A program made the position numbers and the translations under genes. A stretch of 59,698 bases of DNA from Isotricha intestinalis (taxonomy: Eukaryota > Ciliophora > Litostomatea > Vestibuliferida > Isotrichidae): NCBI GenBank assembly GCA_023807065.1, contig JAJJLU010000380.1, positions 1-59,698 on the forward strand, given 5' to 3'. Numbering within the stretch: position 1 is the first letter of the stretch; the number at the start of each line of letters is the position of its first letter. Below the pieces are notes generated by a model. It ran no database searches. It was not told where the DNA came from and saw only the letters and a program-made list of their open reading frames with translations. Positions 11,296 through 20,844 of the stretch are shown here, piece after piece.

Positions 11296-11436
11296 GGAAA
11301 AAAAATTTTAAATATTTAGAAAAATTAATGTTTATACCTAACTTTTAACTTTTTCATTTTTGAAAAAAATAATAAATAAATCTTAAAAATTAGTAAAAAA
11401 ACTTAATATTACATTTATAAAATAAAATTAAAAAAA

Positions 11437-13125
11437 ATGGATTCATCATTAGAAAATGAAATAATACAATCAAAAAGACATAAAAGTGTATTAAATCCGA
11501 CAATGCAAGAAATTCAAATTTTAGAATCAGATATAATATCAAATTATCATAGTAATGAAAATACTCCATCAAAAAAGAAAATAAAATTAAGAAGTAATTC
11601 ACTATTTGCATATCAAGAATTCGATAAATATACATCTTTATTTGGAAAAAATATACAAGTTACTTCATCTTCAAATAATTCTTCTTTTATAAATAATTCT
11701 GAAGAAGATGATGAATTTTCAGATAATTTTCAAACTCAAACTCAAGGAAAAAAAAAATCTGAAGGTAATATTTTTTATCCTCCTAATAATTTTATTGGAT
11801 TTAATGTATTTAATTCAAATCAAAATATTAATGAAAATAATATAAATAATAAAATTAAGGGAAATAGATATTCATATAATGTTGCTCAACAAATATATGA
11901 TTTAAGAAGGAATTCTTTAGGTTTATTACCTAATTTTTTATATTATAATTATTCCTTTCAAAATCCTTATCAAGGGATTTCCTCTTATTTAAATAATAAT
12001 ATAAATAATAATAATCAATTTAACATTAATAAAAATATAAATGTTTCTTTAAAAAGAAATTCTTGTTCTTTTCAACAACCATGGACTAATAATCAAGATT
12101 ATTATTCAATTTTTAATAAACTACAAGATCAAGTTGGTTGCAGACAATTACAAGAAAAATTAGAAGAAAAAAAAAATGATAATAATTTCATTCAACAATT
12201 TTATAAATGTATTGAAAATAATTTAACAAATGTAATTAATCATCAATTTGGAAATTATGTTGTTCAAAAATTATTTGACATATTTTTAGCTAAAAATAAT
12301 AAGAAAATGATAACTAATTTTTTTTCTCAAATTAAACATGATTTAATTATTATTTCTCTTCATACTTATGGAACAAGGGTTTTTCAAAAAATTTTAGAAA
12401 AGTTAGAAAAGGGAAAATATTTAGAAATAGAAACTGAAGAATTAAATAATATTTTTAAAAGATTAATAGAACAACATATTTGTGATTTATGTCCTGATAT
12501 AAATGGAAATCATGTTTTTCAAAAAATAGTAAAAATTTATCCTAAAGAAAAAAATGATTTTATTTTTAATAAATTATGTGAAAATGCTTCTCAAATTTCA
12601 AAATTAAAACAAGGAGCTATAATATTTGAAAATTGCTTTTTAATAGCAACAAAAGAACAAAAAAATAAAGTCGTTTATCAAATAATTAATGATATGCCAA
12701 ATTTGATTAATGATGAATATGGAAATTATACTATTCAATTATTAGTAAGTTTTCATAATGAAGAATATAATAAAATTATTTTTGATTATTTTAAGAAAAA
12801 TTTAGTTATTCTTTCCAAACAAAAATTTTCATCAAATGTTATTGATAGAGCAATAATTCAAGATAATTTATATTCTTTTTCTTTAATAAATTATATGATT
12901 GAAAAAAAATTAATTAAAGATTTAATTGTTGATCAATATGGTAATTATGTAGTTCAAAAAGCTTTAAGTATAAGTAATGGAAAAACTTTCATTAATTTGA
13001 TTGAACAAATAAAACCTATGATTGAAAGATTGAAATCTTCAAATATTGGAAGAAAAATTTTTGACCATTTGTGCCATAAATATGGTAATTTTATTAATAA
13101 ACATAACGTACAAATTGAAAATTAA
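11437..13125 (+). CDS. Pumilio/PUF-family RNA-binding protein
   Basis: PUF proteins bind short motifs in mRNA 3' UTRs and repress or destabilise the mRNA. Residues 1-225 are Asn/Ser-rich and likely disordered. Residues about 225-550 form eight PUF repeats. The base-contacting triplets (positions 12, 13 and 16) can be read directly: R1 C235/R236/Q239; R2 N273/Y274/Q277; R3 T313/R314/Q317; R4 N358/H359/Q362; R5 A394/I395/E398 (divergent); R6 N430/Y431/Q434; R7 S466/N467/D470; R8 N503/Y504/Q507. By the PUM1 code this predicts a target close to UGUNNAUA, near the classical UGUANAUA. R5 is degenerate, and R7 has Asp where Glu is usual. The protein has 562 residues and ends with TAA, 140 bp after the preceding gene. 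Confidence 0.93.
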   Translation: MDSSLENEIIQSKRHKSVLNPTMQEIQILESDIISNYHSNENTPSKKKIKLRSNSLFAYQEFDKYTSLFGKNIQVTSSSNNSSFINNSEEDDEFSDNFQTQTQGKKKSEGNIFYPPNNFIGFNVFNSNQNINENNINNKIKGNRYSYNVAQQIYDLRRNSLGLLPNFLYYNYSFQNPYQGISSYLNNNINNNNQFNINKNINVSLKRNSCSFQQPWTNNQDYYSIFNKLQDQVGCRQLQEKLEEKKNDNNFIQQFYKCIENNLTNVINHQFGNYVVQKLFDIFLAKNNKKMITNFFSQIKHDLIIISLHTYGTRVFQKILEKLEKGKYLEIETEELNNIFKRLIEQHICDLCPDINGNHVFQKIVKIYPKEKNDFIFNKLCENASQISKLKQGAIIFENCFLIATKEQKNKVVYQIINDMPNLINDEYGNYTIQLLVSFHNEEYNKIIFDYFKKNLVILSKQKFSSNVIDRAIIQDNLYSFSLINYMIEKKLIKDLIVDQYGNYVVQKALSISNGKTFINLIEQIKPMIERLKSSNIGRKIFDHLCHKYGNFINKHNVQIEN

Positions 13126-13145
13126 ATATGATGAAAAGTAATATG

Positions 13146-13182
13146 ATAATGTTCCTGTAAATTAGAAATTTTAGAACATTAT
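13146..13182. repeat. 9-bp perfect inverted repeat downstream of the PUF gene
   Basis: ATAATGTTC (13146-13154) and GAACATTAT (13174-13182) are perfect reverse complements separated by 19 bases. They lie about 20 bp after the PUF stop codon. The arms contain G and C in an otherwise AT-only spacer, so the pairing is less trivial than most here. A hairpin in the PUF 3' UTR is possible; no function is shown. Confidence 0.45.
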
Positions 13183-13395
13183 TTTTTATTATTTGTAACT
13201 CTTTTCATAATGAATTTATGTGGATTTTTTTTCTAAATATTTATTATATAAAATAAAAAAATTTTCATTATTTTAAATAAAAATATAGAATGAGTCAAGT
13301 AATAATAAATTATTAAATTGTAAATAAATTTTTTATAGTTTTTAAAAAAAACTAATTTTAATATTTAATAATATTTATTGATTATTATTCTCAAT

Positions 13396-14455
13396 TAAAT
13401 TTGAGGCAAAGAAGCCAAAATATTTTTGTTGTTGTTTTCTTGATTTGAAGGTTGAATATTTACATTATTTAAAACTTGAACATTATGAGCTTCAGGATAT
13501 TCATTTAAAACTTGTTCCATCGAAGGAACTTCACTAAGAGGAGAAACAATAAATTGATTATTATTATTATCAAATTAGGATATGCATAATTTTGTTGATG
13601 ATTATTCAATTTATGAATATTTGTATTACTTTCATTATTGTTTATTATAATCAGCTTGTCTTTTTTCCATTATTTGTTGATTGGAAAATGGTTGGGGTTG
13701 ACTCATTGTTTGAGGTTGGTGATAATTAGACTGTTGATACATTGGTTACTGCTGAATAGTTTGTTGATAATTAGATCGTTATTGTATTTTTTGTTGATAA
13801 TTAGGTTGCTGTGTTGGTTGTTGATAATTAGGTTTTTGCTTTATTGGTTGTTGATACATTGGTTCTTGTTTAATAATAGGTTGATAACCAAATGGATTAT
13901 AATTAATTCCTTAACCAAATTTGGGCATTTGTAAATAAATTACAGATGGATCATTTGTTTCAATATAAGCAAATTTCCAAAAATTTCAGATTCAATATTT
14001 TTTTGTATTTGTTATCAATTCCTCTGTTCAGATATGCTCTCATTGTTTAAACCTTTTTCAAATAAGAAGGAGCGAAAGTTCCATAACCTCCAGACATAAA
14101 CCAAATTTTAAAATTTACATTTCCAGGTAAATTAATTAAAGGTTTATAAATACCTTTAATATCATTAAAAAAATAGGTTGATCAAAACTTTCATTAAATG
14201 TAAAGCTAATGGAAGATCGAATGCTTTAAAAGCAGATTTTTTATTGTTTAAACATATTATTCTTGTTGTTGTTAATATCAACTATTTTATTATTTATATT
14301 TTATTTATGTTATTATTCTTATGACTCCTTTATCTGTATATTTACTTCCATTTCTCCTTTAAATCAAATTTTACATTATTTCTTTTCATTACAAAAATTT
14401 CTCCTTCTACTCGACATGGTTCTCCCATTAAATTTAATGGAAGATTTAATGCCAT
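13396..14455 (-). pseudogene. WBP2-like (GRAM-related) pseudogene with Gln/Pro/Tyr-rich tail
   Basis: The minus strand from the ATG at 14455 reads MALNLPLNLMGEPCRVEGEI..., then, across frame changes, DKGVIRIIT, RIICLNNKKSAFKAFDLPLA, NDIKGIYKPLINLPGNVNF and KIWFMSGGYGTFAPSYLKKV. Order and spacing match the WW-domain-binding protein 2 family (KGTVYLTPYRVIF, QSFMMPF, IKGTV, KLTFTAGGAIEF). From about 13925 to 13640 one frame encodes a tail of NYQQP-like units, interrupted only by three TAA codons (13911-13913, 13779-13781, 13746-13748) where Gln would fit. Further frameshifts follow before the last stretch, which ends in NNNKNILASLPQI and a TAA at 13396. Live WBP2-type proteins are transcriptional coactivators or adaptors. 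At least four frameshifts make this a broken gene. Plus-strand frames at 13638-13934 and 14263-14463 are shadows. Confidence 0.75.
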
Positions 14456-14553
14456 TTAAATAATATTTTCCTATTCATTAATTTTTATTTTTTTTTCATA
14501 TATATTACTTTTTTCTATATGAAATTATTGAATATATTAATAAATTAATATAA

Positions 14554-16467
14554 ATGGGATTAATTAATGAAAAAGAAGATCCAACAATCATTTTAGATTT
14601 ATTAAAAAAAAATCAGGACTTAATTCATAATAATGATACAAATGAATTTTCTTTTCACTTAATTCTTAAAATTATAAATCATTATAAACGTTTAAAAAAT
14701 ATGATTAAAAATGAAAATAATAATACATCAAAAGGAAATAATAACTATATACCTAGTAATTTTTCAAAGAGTGCTAAAAAAATAGATAAAACAGAAATAA
14801 ATCATCAATTAGAAAGAATAAAAAAATGGATAAATATGGCAAAAACAAAAGATAATTTACAAAGAACAATAAATGAAAAATTTACGACACCTCAAAATGA
14901 TAATTTAATAAAAAAAATGAATACAAATAATATAAATAAAATAATTGAAAATGATGAAAAAGAAAATCCAGAGAATAATTTATGTAATAATACTATAAAT
15001 AAAGAAGAAATAAATATAAATATATATGATTATACAGATTGTAAAATTGAAAGAGGGATAAAAAATTTTTATATAAAGAATCATGAAAAATTTTTAGAAA
15101 GAGTAATGAAAGGTCCACCAGAATGTTTTAGATTAACATCATGGTTAATTTTGAATAAAATTCCTTTAAACAGAAATAAAGAAACATTTGATTTTTATTT
15201 TAATCAAGAATTAAATGAAGATATTGAATTAAGTATTATAAAAGATATTCATAGGTCTTTTCCAACAAATTCTGAAAATTCTGAAAAATTAAATCCAAAA
15301 GAAGAACATTTATATAATGTTTTAAAAGCTTTTTCAAATATTGATAAAGATATAGGTTATTGTCAAGGAATAAATTTAATTGTTGCATTTTTATTAACAA
15401 TAAGTGATTTTAATGAAAGTGATACTTTTTATTTATTAATTTCTCTTTTTTCTTCAACCTTTATAGAAAGAGGAATAAAAAAAAATTTTAACTTTTCAAT
15501 TAGAGGAATGTATAATGAAGGATTTCCTCTTTTATTATTTATGAAATATATTTTCGATAAAGAATTTTCAAAATTATTACCTGATTTAAAAAAAAAATTT
15601 GATGATTTTTCTATAACTTACGATATTTGGATTGGAAAATGGTTTCAAACTTTATTTACTATTGTTTTACCAATTGAATGGTGTAAAAGATTATTTGATT
15701 GTATTTTTGTAAATGGTATTTTTTTTCAAATTCAATTTGGTTTAGCTTTATCAATTTTATTGGAAAAATATTTAATAAAATTTGAAGATGAAACAAAAAC
15801 TTTAAATTATTTAAATCAATTAAGAGAAACACCTTTTACTGATAATAAATTTTCAGATAAATTTACAATTAAAGAATTATTAAATAAAAGTGAAAAAATA
15901 AAAATTGATATTAATGAATATTATATTAAATATACTGAAAAAAATAATTCTTTCATTGAAGAAATAGAAAAAAATAATATTGAATATGAAATTAATGGAA
16001 TTAATGAAATAGAAAGTGATTTTGATTTTATAGAATATGAAAGTGAGGAAAAAATAATTTTTGAAAATGAAGATATAAAAGATATAAAATCAATAACAAT
16101 ATCAGATTTTACATTATTAGAAGAAAATAAACCAAATCAAAATTTAATTAAAAGATATTCAAAAGAAAGTTTTACTGAAAATTTTGATGATGATGTCGAT
16201 GAAAATGTAACAGTTGGAGATATAGAAGACTCAAATATTATAAAAGAATTTCCTGATGATAAAAATTCTAATGATTCTTTTAATATTGAAACTATTAATT
16301 TATTCAATAAAGATAATAATGATCATAATTATAAATCATTTAAAAGTGTGGGTTTTGATAATTATTCCCCTAAAGTAAATGGAAATAATTATAGACCTTC
16401 TTTTTATAAAATGAAATCTGTTATTCCAAGAACAAAAAAAGATTTAGATAATTTTGAAAAAAAATAA
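14554..16467 (+). CDS. TBC-domain Rab GTPase-activating protein
   Basis: TBC proteins switch off Rab GTPases by supplying catalytic Arg and Gln fingers. The domain runs from about residue 180 to 400, beginning at KGPPECFRLTSWLIL. It has the Arg-finger motif IIKDIHRSFP (Arg234) and the Gln-finger motif GYCQGINLI (Gln271), so it should be active. The N-terminal 170 residues are Asn/Lys-rich with a predicted helical stretch. The C-terminal 200 residues are acidic and Ser/Asn-rich with no recognised domain. The protein has 637 residues. The gene is convergent with the next one (154 bp between stops). The target Rab cannot be told from sequence. Confidence 0.92.
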   Translation: MGLINEKEDPTIILDLLKKNQDLIHNNDTNEFSFHLILKIINHYKRLKNMIKNENNNTSKGNNNYIPSNFSKSAKKIDKTEINHQLERIKKWINMAKTKDNLQRTINEKFTTPQNDNLIKKMNTNNINKIIENDEKENPENNLCNNTINKEEININIYDYTDCKIERGIKNFYIKNHEKFLERVMKGPPECFRLTSWLILNKIPLNRNKETFDFYFNQELNEDIELSIIKDIHRSFPTNSENSEKLNPKEEHLYNVLKAFSNIDKDIGYCQGINLIVAFLLTISDFNESDTFYLLISLFSSTFIERGIKKNFNFSIRGMYNEGFPLLLFMKYIFDKEFSKLLPDLKKKFDDFSITYDIWIGKWFQTLFTIVLPIEWCKRLFDCIFVNGIFFQIQFGLALSILLEKYLIKFEDETKTLNYLNQLRETPFTDNKFSDKFTIKELLNKSEKIKIDINEYYIKYTEKNNSFIEEIEKNNIEYEINGINEIESDFDFIEYESEEKIIFENEDIKDIKSITISDFTLLEENKPNQNLIKRYSKESFTENFDDDVDENVTVGDIEDSNIIKEFPDDKNSNDSFNIETINLFNKDNNDHNYKSFKSVGFDNYSPKVNGNNYRPSFYKMKSVIPRTKKDLDNFEKK

Positions 16468-16621
16468 TTTATTTTATTTATTTTCTATCTTAGGCCTTAT
16501 TTTATTTTTGTAAATGTATTTTTTATGTTTTTGCATATGTAATTATTATTAATAAAAAAACAAATAACATCTTTAAAAAAATATTTGATTTAAATTAATT
16601 GTATTTTTTATTAATAAACAA

Positions 16622-17491
16622 TTAATATTTTAATTCTTCTTCAATTTCTTTATAACACATATTTTCTTTCCATTCATTAATTTTTTTACAAGTATCTCCA
16701 GAAGAATAATTAAAAGCAATTTCTTTTGGATCAGTAATATTATTATTACAAGCATCAATGGCGATTTTATTTAATAATTTAATTTTATCAGTATTTAAAC
16801 TTCCTGAAAGTCCTGAAATAGTTGAACTTATTTCATTCAATACATCCAACATAAAAGATAAAATATCTATACCTTTTGTTATATGTTTTATTTGGGTTAT
16901 ATGTTTTATTGAATTTATTTTTTTAGAAATATTTTTTATTTGAGTAATTTGGGAATTAAATAATTCTTTACATTTTTCTAATGAAGATAAAAAATCATAA
17001 ATTGATGATTTCCCATTTTGTAAAGTTGAATCTTTTTCAAAATTAAAACCATATTTTTCTTTTAAAAAATCATTTTCTGAATCATTTAAATTTATAAAAG
17101 GAGGTTTGATTGAAAAAGCAAATAATTTAGAGATTTTAAAATCTTCAATATTAAATTCAACTTTTTTCTTTTTTGCTGATAAATGTAATTTAACTAAGAA
17201 AAAAATTACATATGTTATTATAGCTCTTTCAGTGGTTGGTCTTCTAAATACACAAGCTCCTGTGTTTATTAACATTGTTTCAAATTTATTAGCAATTGCA
17301 CTTCTTTCTTCTTCACTTTTTTGTAATAAAATTATATACTCATTTAATATCTGTTTAACTTCTTCACTTTCATTTTCATCGATTTCAATATGAGTATCAA
17401 TTGGTTTAAAAATCTTATGTCCTATATATGTGGTATTATTTGTAAAACAACATTTATATACACATGCTACTGAAGATATGGTTGTTCCCAT
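16622..17491 (-). CDS. Unknown protein with an acylation-type N-terminus
   Basis: The protein has 289 residues. It begins MGTTISSVACVYKCC: Gly2 with Ser at position 6 fits an N-myristoylation site, and Cys10, Cys14 and Cys15 could be palmitoylated, so membrane anchoring is plausible. The body is mostly helical, with a hydrophobic stretch AIITYVIFFLVKLHL (about 90-105) and a small internal duplication, KHITQIKHIT (about 195-210). Six cysteines lie outside any recognisable zinc motif. I do not recognise the family. The start is fixed by the only upstream ATG before stops in the leader. Confidence 0.75.
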   Translation of the reverse strand: MGTTISSVACVYKCCFTNNTTYIGHKIFKPIDTHIEIDENESEEVKQILNEYIILLQKSEEERSAIANKFETMLINTGACVFRRPTTERAIITYVIFFLVKLHLSAKKKKVEFNIEDFKISKLFAFSIKPPFINLNDSENDFLKEKYGFNFEKDSTLQNGKSSIYDFLSSLEKCKELFNSQITQIKNISKKINSIKHITQIKHITKGIDILSFMLDVLNEISSTISGLSGSLNTDKIKLLNKIAIDACNNNITDPKEIAFNYSSGDTCKKINEWKENMCYKEIEEELKY

Positions 17492-17655
17492 TATTAAATT
17501 TTAATGTTTTAAAATCACTATTTTTAAAAAAAAATATTAAAAATATTATAACTCATTATTTAAAGAATAATAAAAATACTTTTATTAATTACACTTTACT
17601 TTGTTATTTAATTCATAATAAAAAATAAATAAATAAATTTAATTGAATATGCTTC

Positions 17656-18477
17656 TTAAGTGTTTTCTTTCAAAAATTTTCTTAATAATTTTATTGGAGA
17701 AGGAATTGATAAATTTCTTCTTCCACCATTACGTCTTTCAGTTAATAAATTATAATTGTTTTCTTTTTTATTTGATTTAAAATTATTATTTGAAACTTGT
17801 TCAAATAAATTTATAATTCGATTATTATTAGAATTATTATTTTTTAAAGTACTCGAATTTCTCGAAATACCAAAATTTGATTTTTTTTTTTCCTTTTTAA
17901 TAAAAGGAAGTAAAGTAGAATTTGAAGATTTGGTATTAATATTTTTTTCAAGAGAATATATTTTTTTTAAACTATGATATGTACTTGATAAAACAAGTTT
18001 TTTATTTTTTTTTTTTTGTCGCATTAAAATATTAAAATAATCTTCATTATTATGAGGAATCTCTTTCCTAATATTATTTACTTCCCTCATATTTATTAAG
18101 TTTTCTTTGCTTAATCTTTTCATAACTCTATTCACAAATCCATCATAATTGTTATCAATATCAGTTAATTTAGTATTTAATGTTGATTCATATATATTTT
18201 TTTCAGTTTTATTTTCTTTTATTTCATTATTTATATTTTTTCCAAAATCATTTGATAATATAATTCTTTTTGTTCTTTTTCTAAATTTATATCTATTTAT
18301 TTTTTTCAAATTTCTTTTTGCTAATTGTAATATATTAATTGCTACATATTCTCCTTTATTACTTTTTGGCATTTTATCTTTTAAAAAATCTAAAGTACGA
18401 TATTTAATTGGGTATTGTTCATTTTCTTCAATAATACTTTCATGAAGTTTTTCTCTTCCTTCTTTTTCATCATTCAT
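17656..18477 (-). CDS. Basic, low-complexity protein, unknown
   Basis: The protein has 273 residues, is strongly basic (Lys, Arg and Asn) and has no membrane segment or recognised domain. It begins MNDEKEGREKLHESI. Clusters such as RYKFRKRTKRII and KKNKKLVLSSTYHSLKK could bind nucleic acid or a cytoskeletal polymer, but that is a guess. A C-terminal RRNLSIPSPIKLLRKFLKE segment looks like a short conserved motif. The reading frame is open, its codon use resembles its neighbours, and it starts with ATG at 18477. Confidence 0.65.
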   Translation of the reverse strand: MNDEKEGREKLHESIIEENEQYPIKYRTLDFLKDKMPKSNKGEYVAINILQLAKRNLKKINRYKFRKRTKRIILSNDFGKNINNEIKENKTEKNIYESTLNTKLTDIDNNYDGFVNRVMKRLSKENLINMREVNNIRKEIPHNNEDYFNILMRQKKKNKKLVLSSTYHSLKKIYSLEKNINTKSSNSTLLPFIKKEKKKSNFGISRNSSTLKNNNSNNNRIINLFEQVSNNNFKSNKKENNYNLLTERRNGGRRNLSIPSPIKLLRKFLKENT

Positions 18478-18839
18478 TTAATTTAAATATTATTAATTAA
18501 ACCATAATTATAAAAGTAAAATATTAAAAAGAAAAAAGAAGAAAAACAAAAAATAATTAATGTTTAAAAAATTAAAGAAAAGAATTTACATTCATGAAAT
18601 TTGATATAAGATTTAAATTCTGTATTCACAAATTTTTTATTATTAAAATGTCATTAATAAGGATAATTGTAAATTATAATAATCAATATAGATTGTTTTT
18701 GATAGATATTTTTATTATTTTATTTTTTTAGATAAATATTGAGAATTTCTGTTGTTGATAATATAAAACATCTTTATTTTGTTTTTTTTAAGAAAAAATT
18801 AAAAATAATTTTAATTATTAATATTTATTCTTTAATTTA
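18478..18839. other. Intergenic region between divergent genes
   Basis: These 362 bp lie between the ATGs of a basic unknown protein (minus strand) and a poly(A)-binding protein (plus strand). The sequence is AT-rich with short A and T runs and no coding-like frame, tRNA or clear repeat. It should contain both promoters and 5' UTRs. No specific element is identified. Confidence 0.6.
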
Positions 18840-20546
18840 ATGTCTCTTTACGAAAATATTATTTTAATTTCAGAGCTTCCTCATAATTGTAATGAAAGTC
18901 AAATAAAAGAATTTATTTTATCTTATGGTAAATTTTGTATTGATAATATTAATTTAAAAATAAGAAAAGGGAAAAAACCAATAGCATTTATAAAATTTAA
19001 ATATTTAAATGAATCAGATAAAGCAATAAAATTATTAAATAATCAAAATTTCAATAATTCCAAAATAAAAGTAAAACAATATATTCCAATTGAAGAAAGA
19101 ATAAATCCTTCAAATTTATTTATAGGAAATTTACCTAATGATATGAATGAAGAAGAATTATTTGAAATTTTTTCAAAATTCGGTAAAATTTCAATGTTAA
19201 CAATAAAAAAATTACCCAATAATAATTCCCAATATGGAAAAATTAATTTTGAAAATAAAGAAGATGCAAATAAAGCTATTAATAAAATGGATAACTATTA
19301 TATAAGAGGTAAAAATTTAAAAGTAACATATTTTATATCTGAAGAAAAAACAGATATTGAAGATATTAATTGTGAAGATGAATCTGTTCCTATGCTAATT
19401 ATAAATAACCTTCCAAAATCTTTAGATAATTTAGATTTATTAAAAAATATTTTTGAAGTTTATGGAAAAATAAAAAAATGTGGAATTTTAAATGAAAACA
19501 ATAATAAATTTGGAGTAATAATTTATTCTAAAGATGAGGAAGCAGAAAATGCAAAAAAAGGAATGAAAGAAAAATTAAATATAAATCTTATTCCCAATGA
19601 TAAAAATATAATTGATAAAATTGACAATTGTGAAAAAGAAAAAAAAGATAATATATTTGAAAATTATAGATATGATAATATTTATAAAAATAATAATAAA
19701 ACAAGTTCTTCAAGTAGTATAGCAACTTCAATAAATCAAAGTTTTATTTTTGTAAAAAAAGAATGTAATAATTTAATGATTAAAAATATTCCTAAAGATA
19801 TTAAAGAAAGTGATTTAAAAAGTTTTTTTTCTCAATTTGGAGAAATTAAAAAAGTTAAAATATTAACACATGCAAAACTCACAAATGTCTTTAATGAAAA
19901 AGGAGAAATAATAAATAAAAAGTTTGTTTTTGAAAGTTTAGGAAAAGCTTTAATTACATTTAAAAAAATTTCATCTGCAAAATTTGCGAAAGAATCAACT
20001 AATGAAAAAGAATTTTTAATAGGAAACAATTTAATTAAATGTGATATAGATTATGTAGAAAAAAAAGTTGACACAAGAAAATATCATAATTTAATTTTAA
20101 CTCAAATTTCTCAACCTGTTTCTTTAAATTATTCAAACAAAACTTTAACTGAATTATCAAATGGAAATAATAAATTTGATAATGGAATAAATCATAAAAA
20201 TGAACGTAATTATCATAATAATCATAATGTTAAAAAAATAACAGTTGAAGAAGAAAATTTATTAGAAATCGTTAAAAATCAATTAAAAATTGAAAATCCT
20301 GATGAAAGAACTGAAGCTCTTGGAGAAACTATATATTATTTTTTAATAAAATTTATTCCTGAATATAAATTAAATATTACAAAAGGAAAATGTGATGATG
20401 ATTTTTTATGTTCAAAATTAACAGGAATTTTAATTAAAACTAAACAAGAAAATTTAATCCAAATTTTTAGTAAAACTACAAGATTATATAATGCTCTTAA
20501 AGAAGTTTTACTTAATTTAATGAGAAATAATAAATTATATGAATAA
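18840..20546 (+). CDS. PABP: Polyadenylate-binding protein (four RRMs plus MLLE domain)
   Basis: The 568-residue protein has the cytoplasmic PABP plan. RRM1 is about 5-85 (IILISELPHN), RRM2 about 93-165 (NLFIGNLPNDMNEEELFEIF), RRM3 about 185-250 (LIINNLPKSLDNLDLL), and RRM4 about 305-400 (NLMIKNIPKDIKESDLKSFF). A linker and a C-terminal MLLE/PABC domain follow (about 475-560), where the canonical KITGMLLE reads KLTGILIK. PABP coats the mRNA poly(A) tail and recruits translation and deadenylation factors, the latter through MLLE binding to PAM2 peptides. RRM3 is short and divergent, and the first RNP motifs are weaker than in animal or yeast PABPs. Another multi-RRM protein is less likely because of the MLLE domain. 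Confidence 0.88.
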   Translation: MSLYENIILISELPHNCNESQIKEFILSYGKFCIDNINLKIRKGKKPIAFIKFKYLNESDKAIKLLNNQNFNNSKIKVKQYIPIEERINPSNLFIGNLPNDMNEEELFEIFSKFGKISMLTIKKLPNNNSQYGKINFENKEDANKAINKMDNYYIRGKNLKVTYFISEEKTDIEDINCEDESVPMLIINNLPKSLDNLDLLKNIFEVYGKIKKCGILNENNNKFGVIIYSKDEEAENAKKGMKEKLNINLIPNDKNIIDKIDNCEKEKKDNIFENYRYDNIYKNNNKTSSSSSIATSINQSFIFVKKECNNLMIKNIPKDIKESDLKSFFSQFGEIKKVKILTHAKLTNVFNEKGEIINKKFVFESLGKALITFKKISSAKFAKESTNEKEFLIGNNLIKCDIDYVEKKVDTRKYHNLILTQISQPVSLNYSNKTLTELSNGNNKFDNGINHKNERNYHNNHNVKKITVEEENLLEIVKNQLKIENPDERTEALGETIYYFLIKFIPEYKLNITKGKCDDDFLCSKLTGILIKTKQENLIQIFSKTTRLYNALKEVLLNLMRNNKLYE

Positions 20547-20844
20547 AATAATACAATTCGATTTAAGAATCGAGAATACTTTTAACTTTTTTAAAAAATT
20601 TATTTTTCTATATTTATATATTTTTTCAAAAAAATCTCTTGAAAAATAAATAAATATATTATAAATATAATCATAAATTATTTATTAATTTAAAATTCCA
20701 AATAATTAATAATATATAATAATATGAGCCTAAAAACTTTAACTTTTAAACCCTTCTTTTTTATTATAATAAATCCACAAAAAGTAAAATATAAAAAATA
20801 TATTATACAAAAATTACTTTGAAAAAAATACAATTTTACATATA

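Noticed and set aside
13638..13934. 98-codon plus-strand frame rich in LLIIR and LLIHW repeats, looking like a membrane protein
   Set aside because: It is the antisense shadow of the NYQQP-rich tail of the minus-strand WBP2-like relic.
16861..16930. Repeat encoding KHITQI twice as a possible functional repeat array
   Set aside because: Only two copies, inside one coding region; probably a local duplication.
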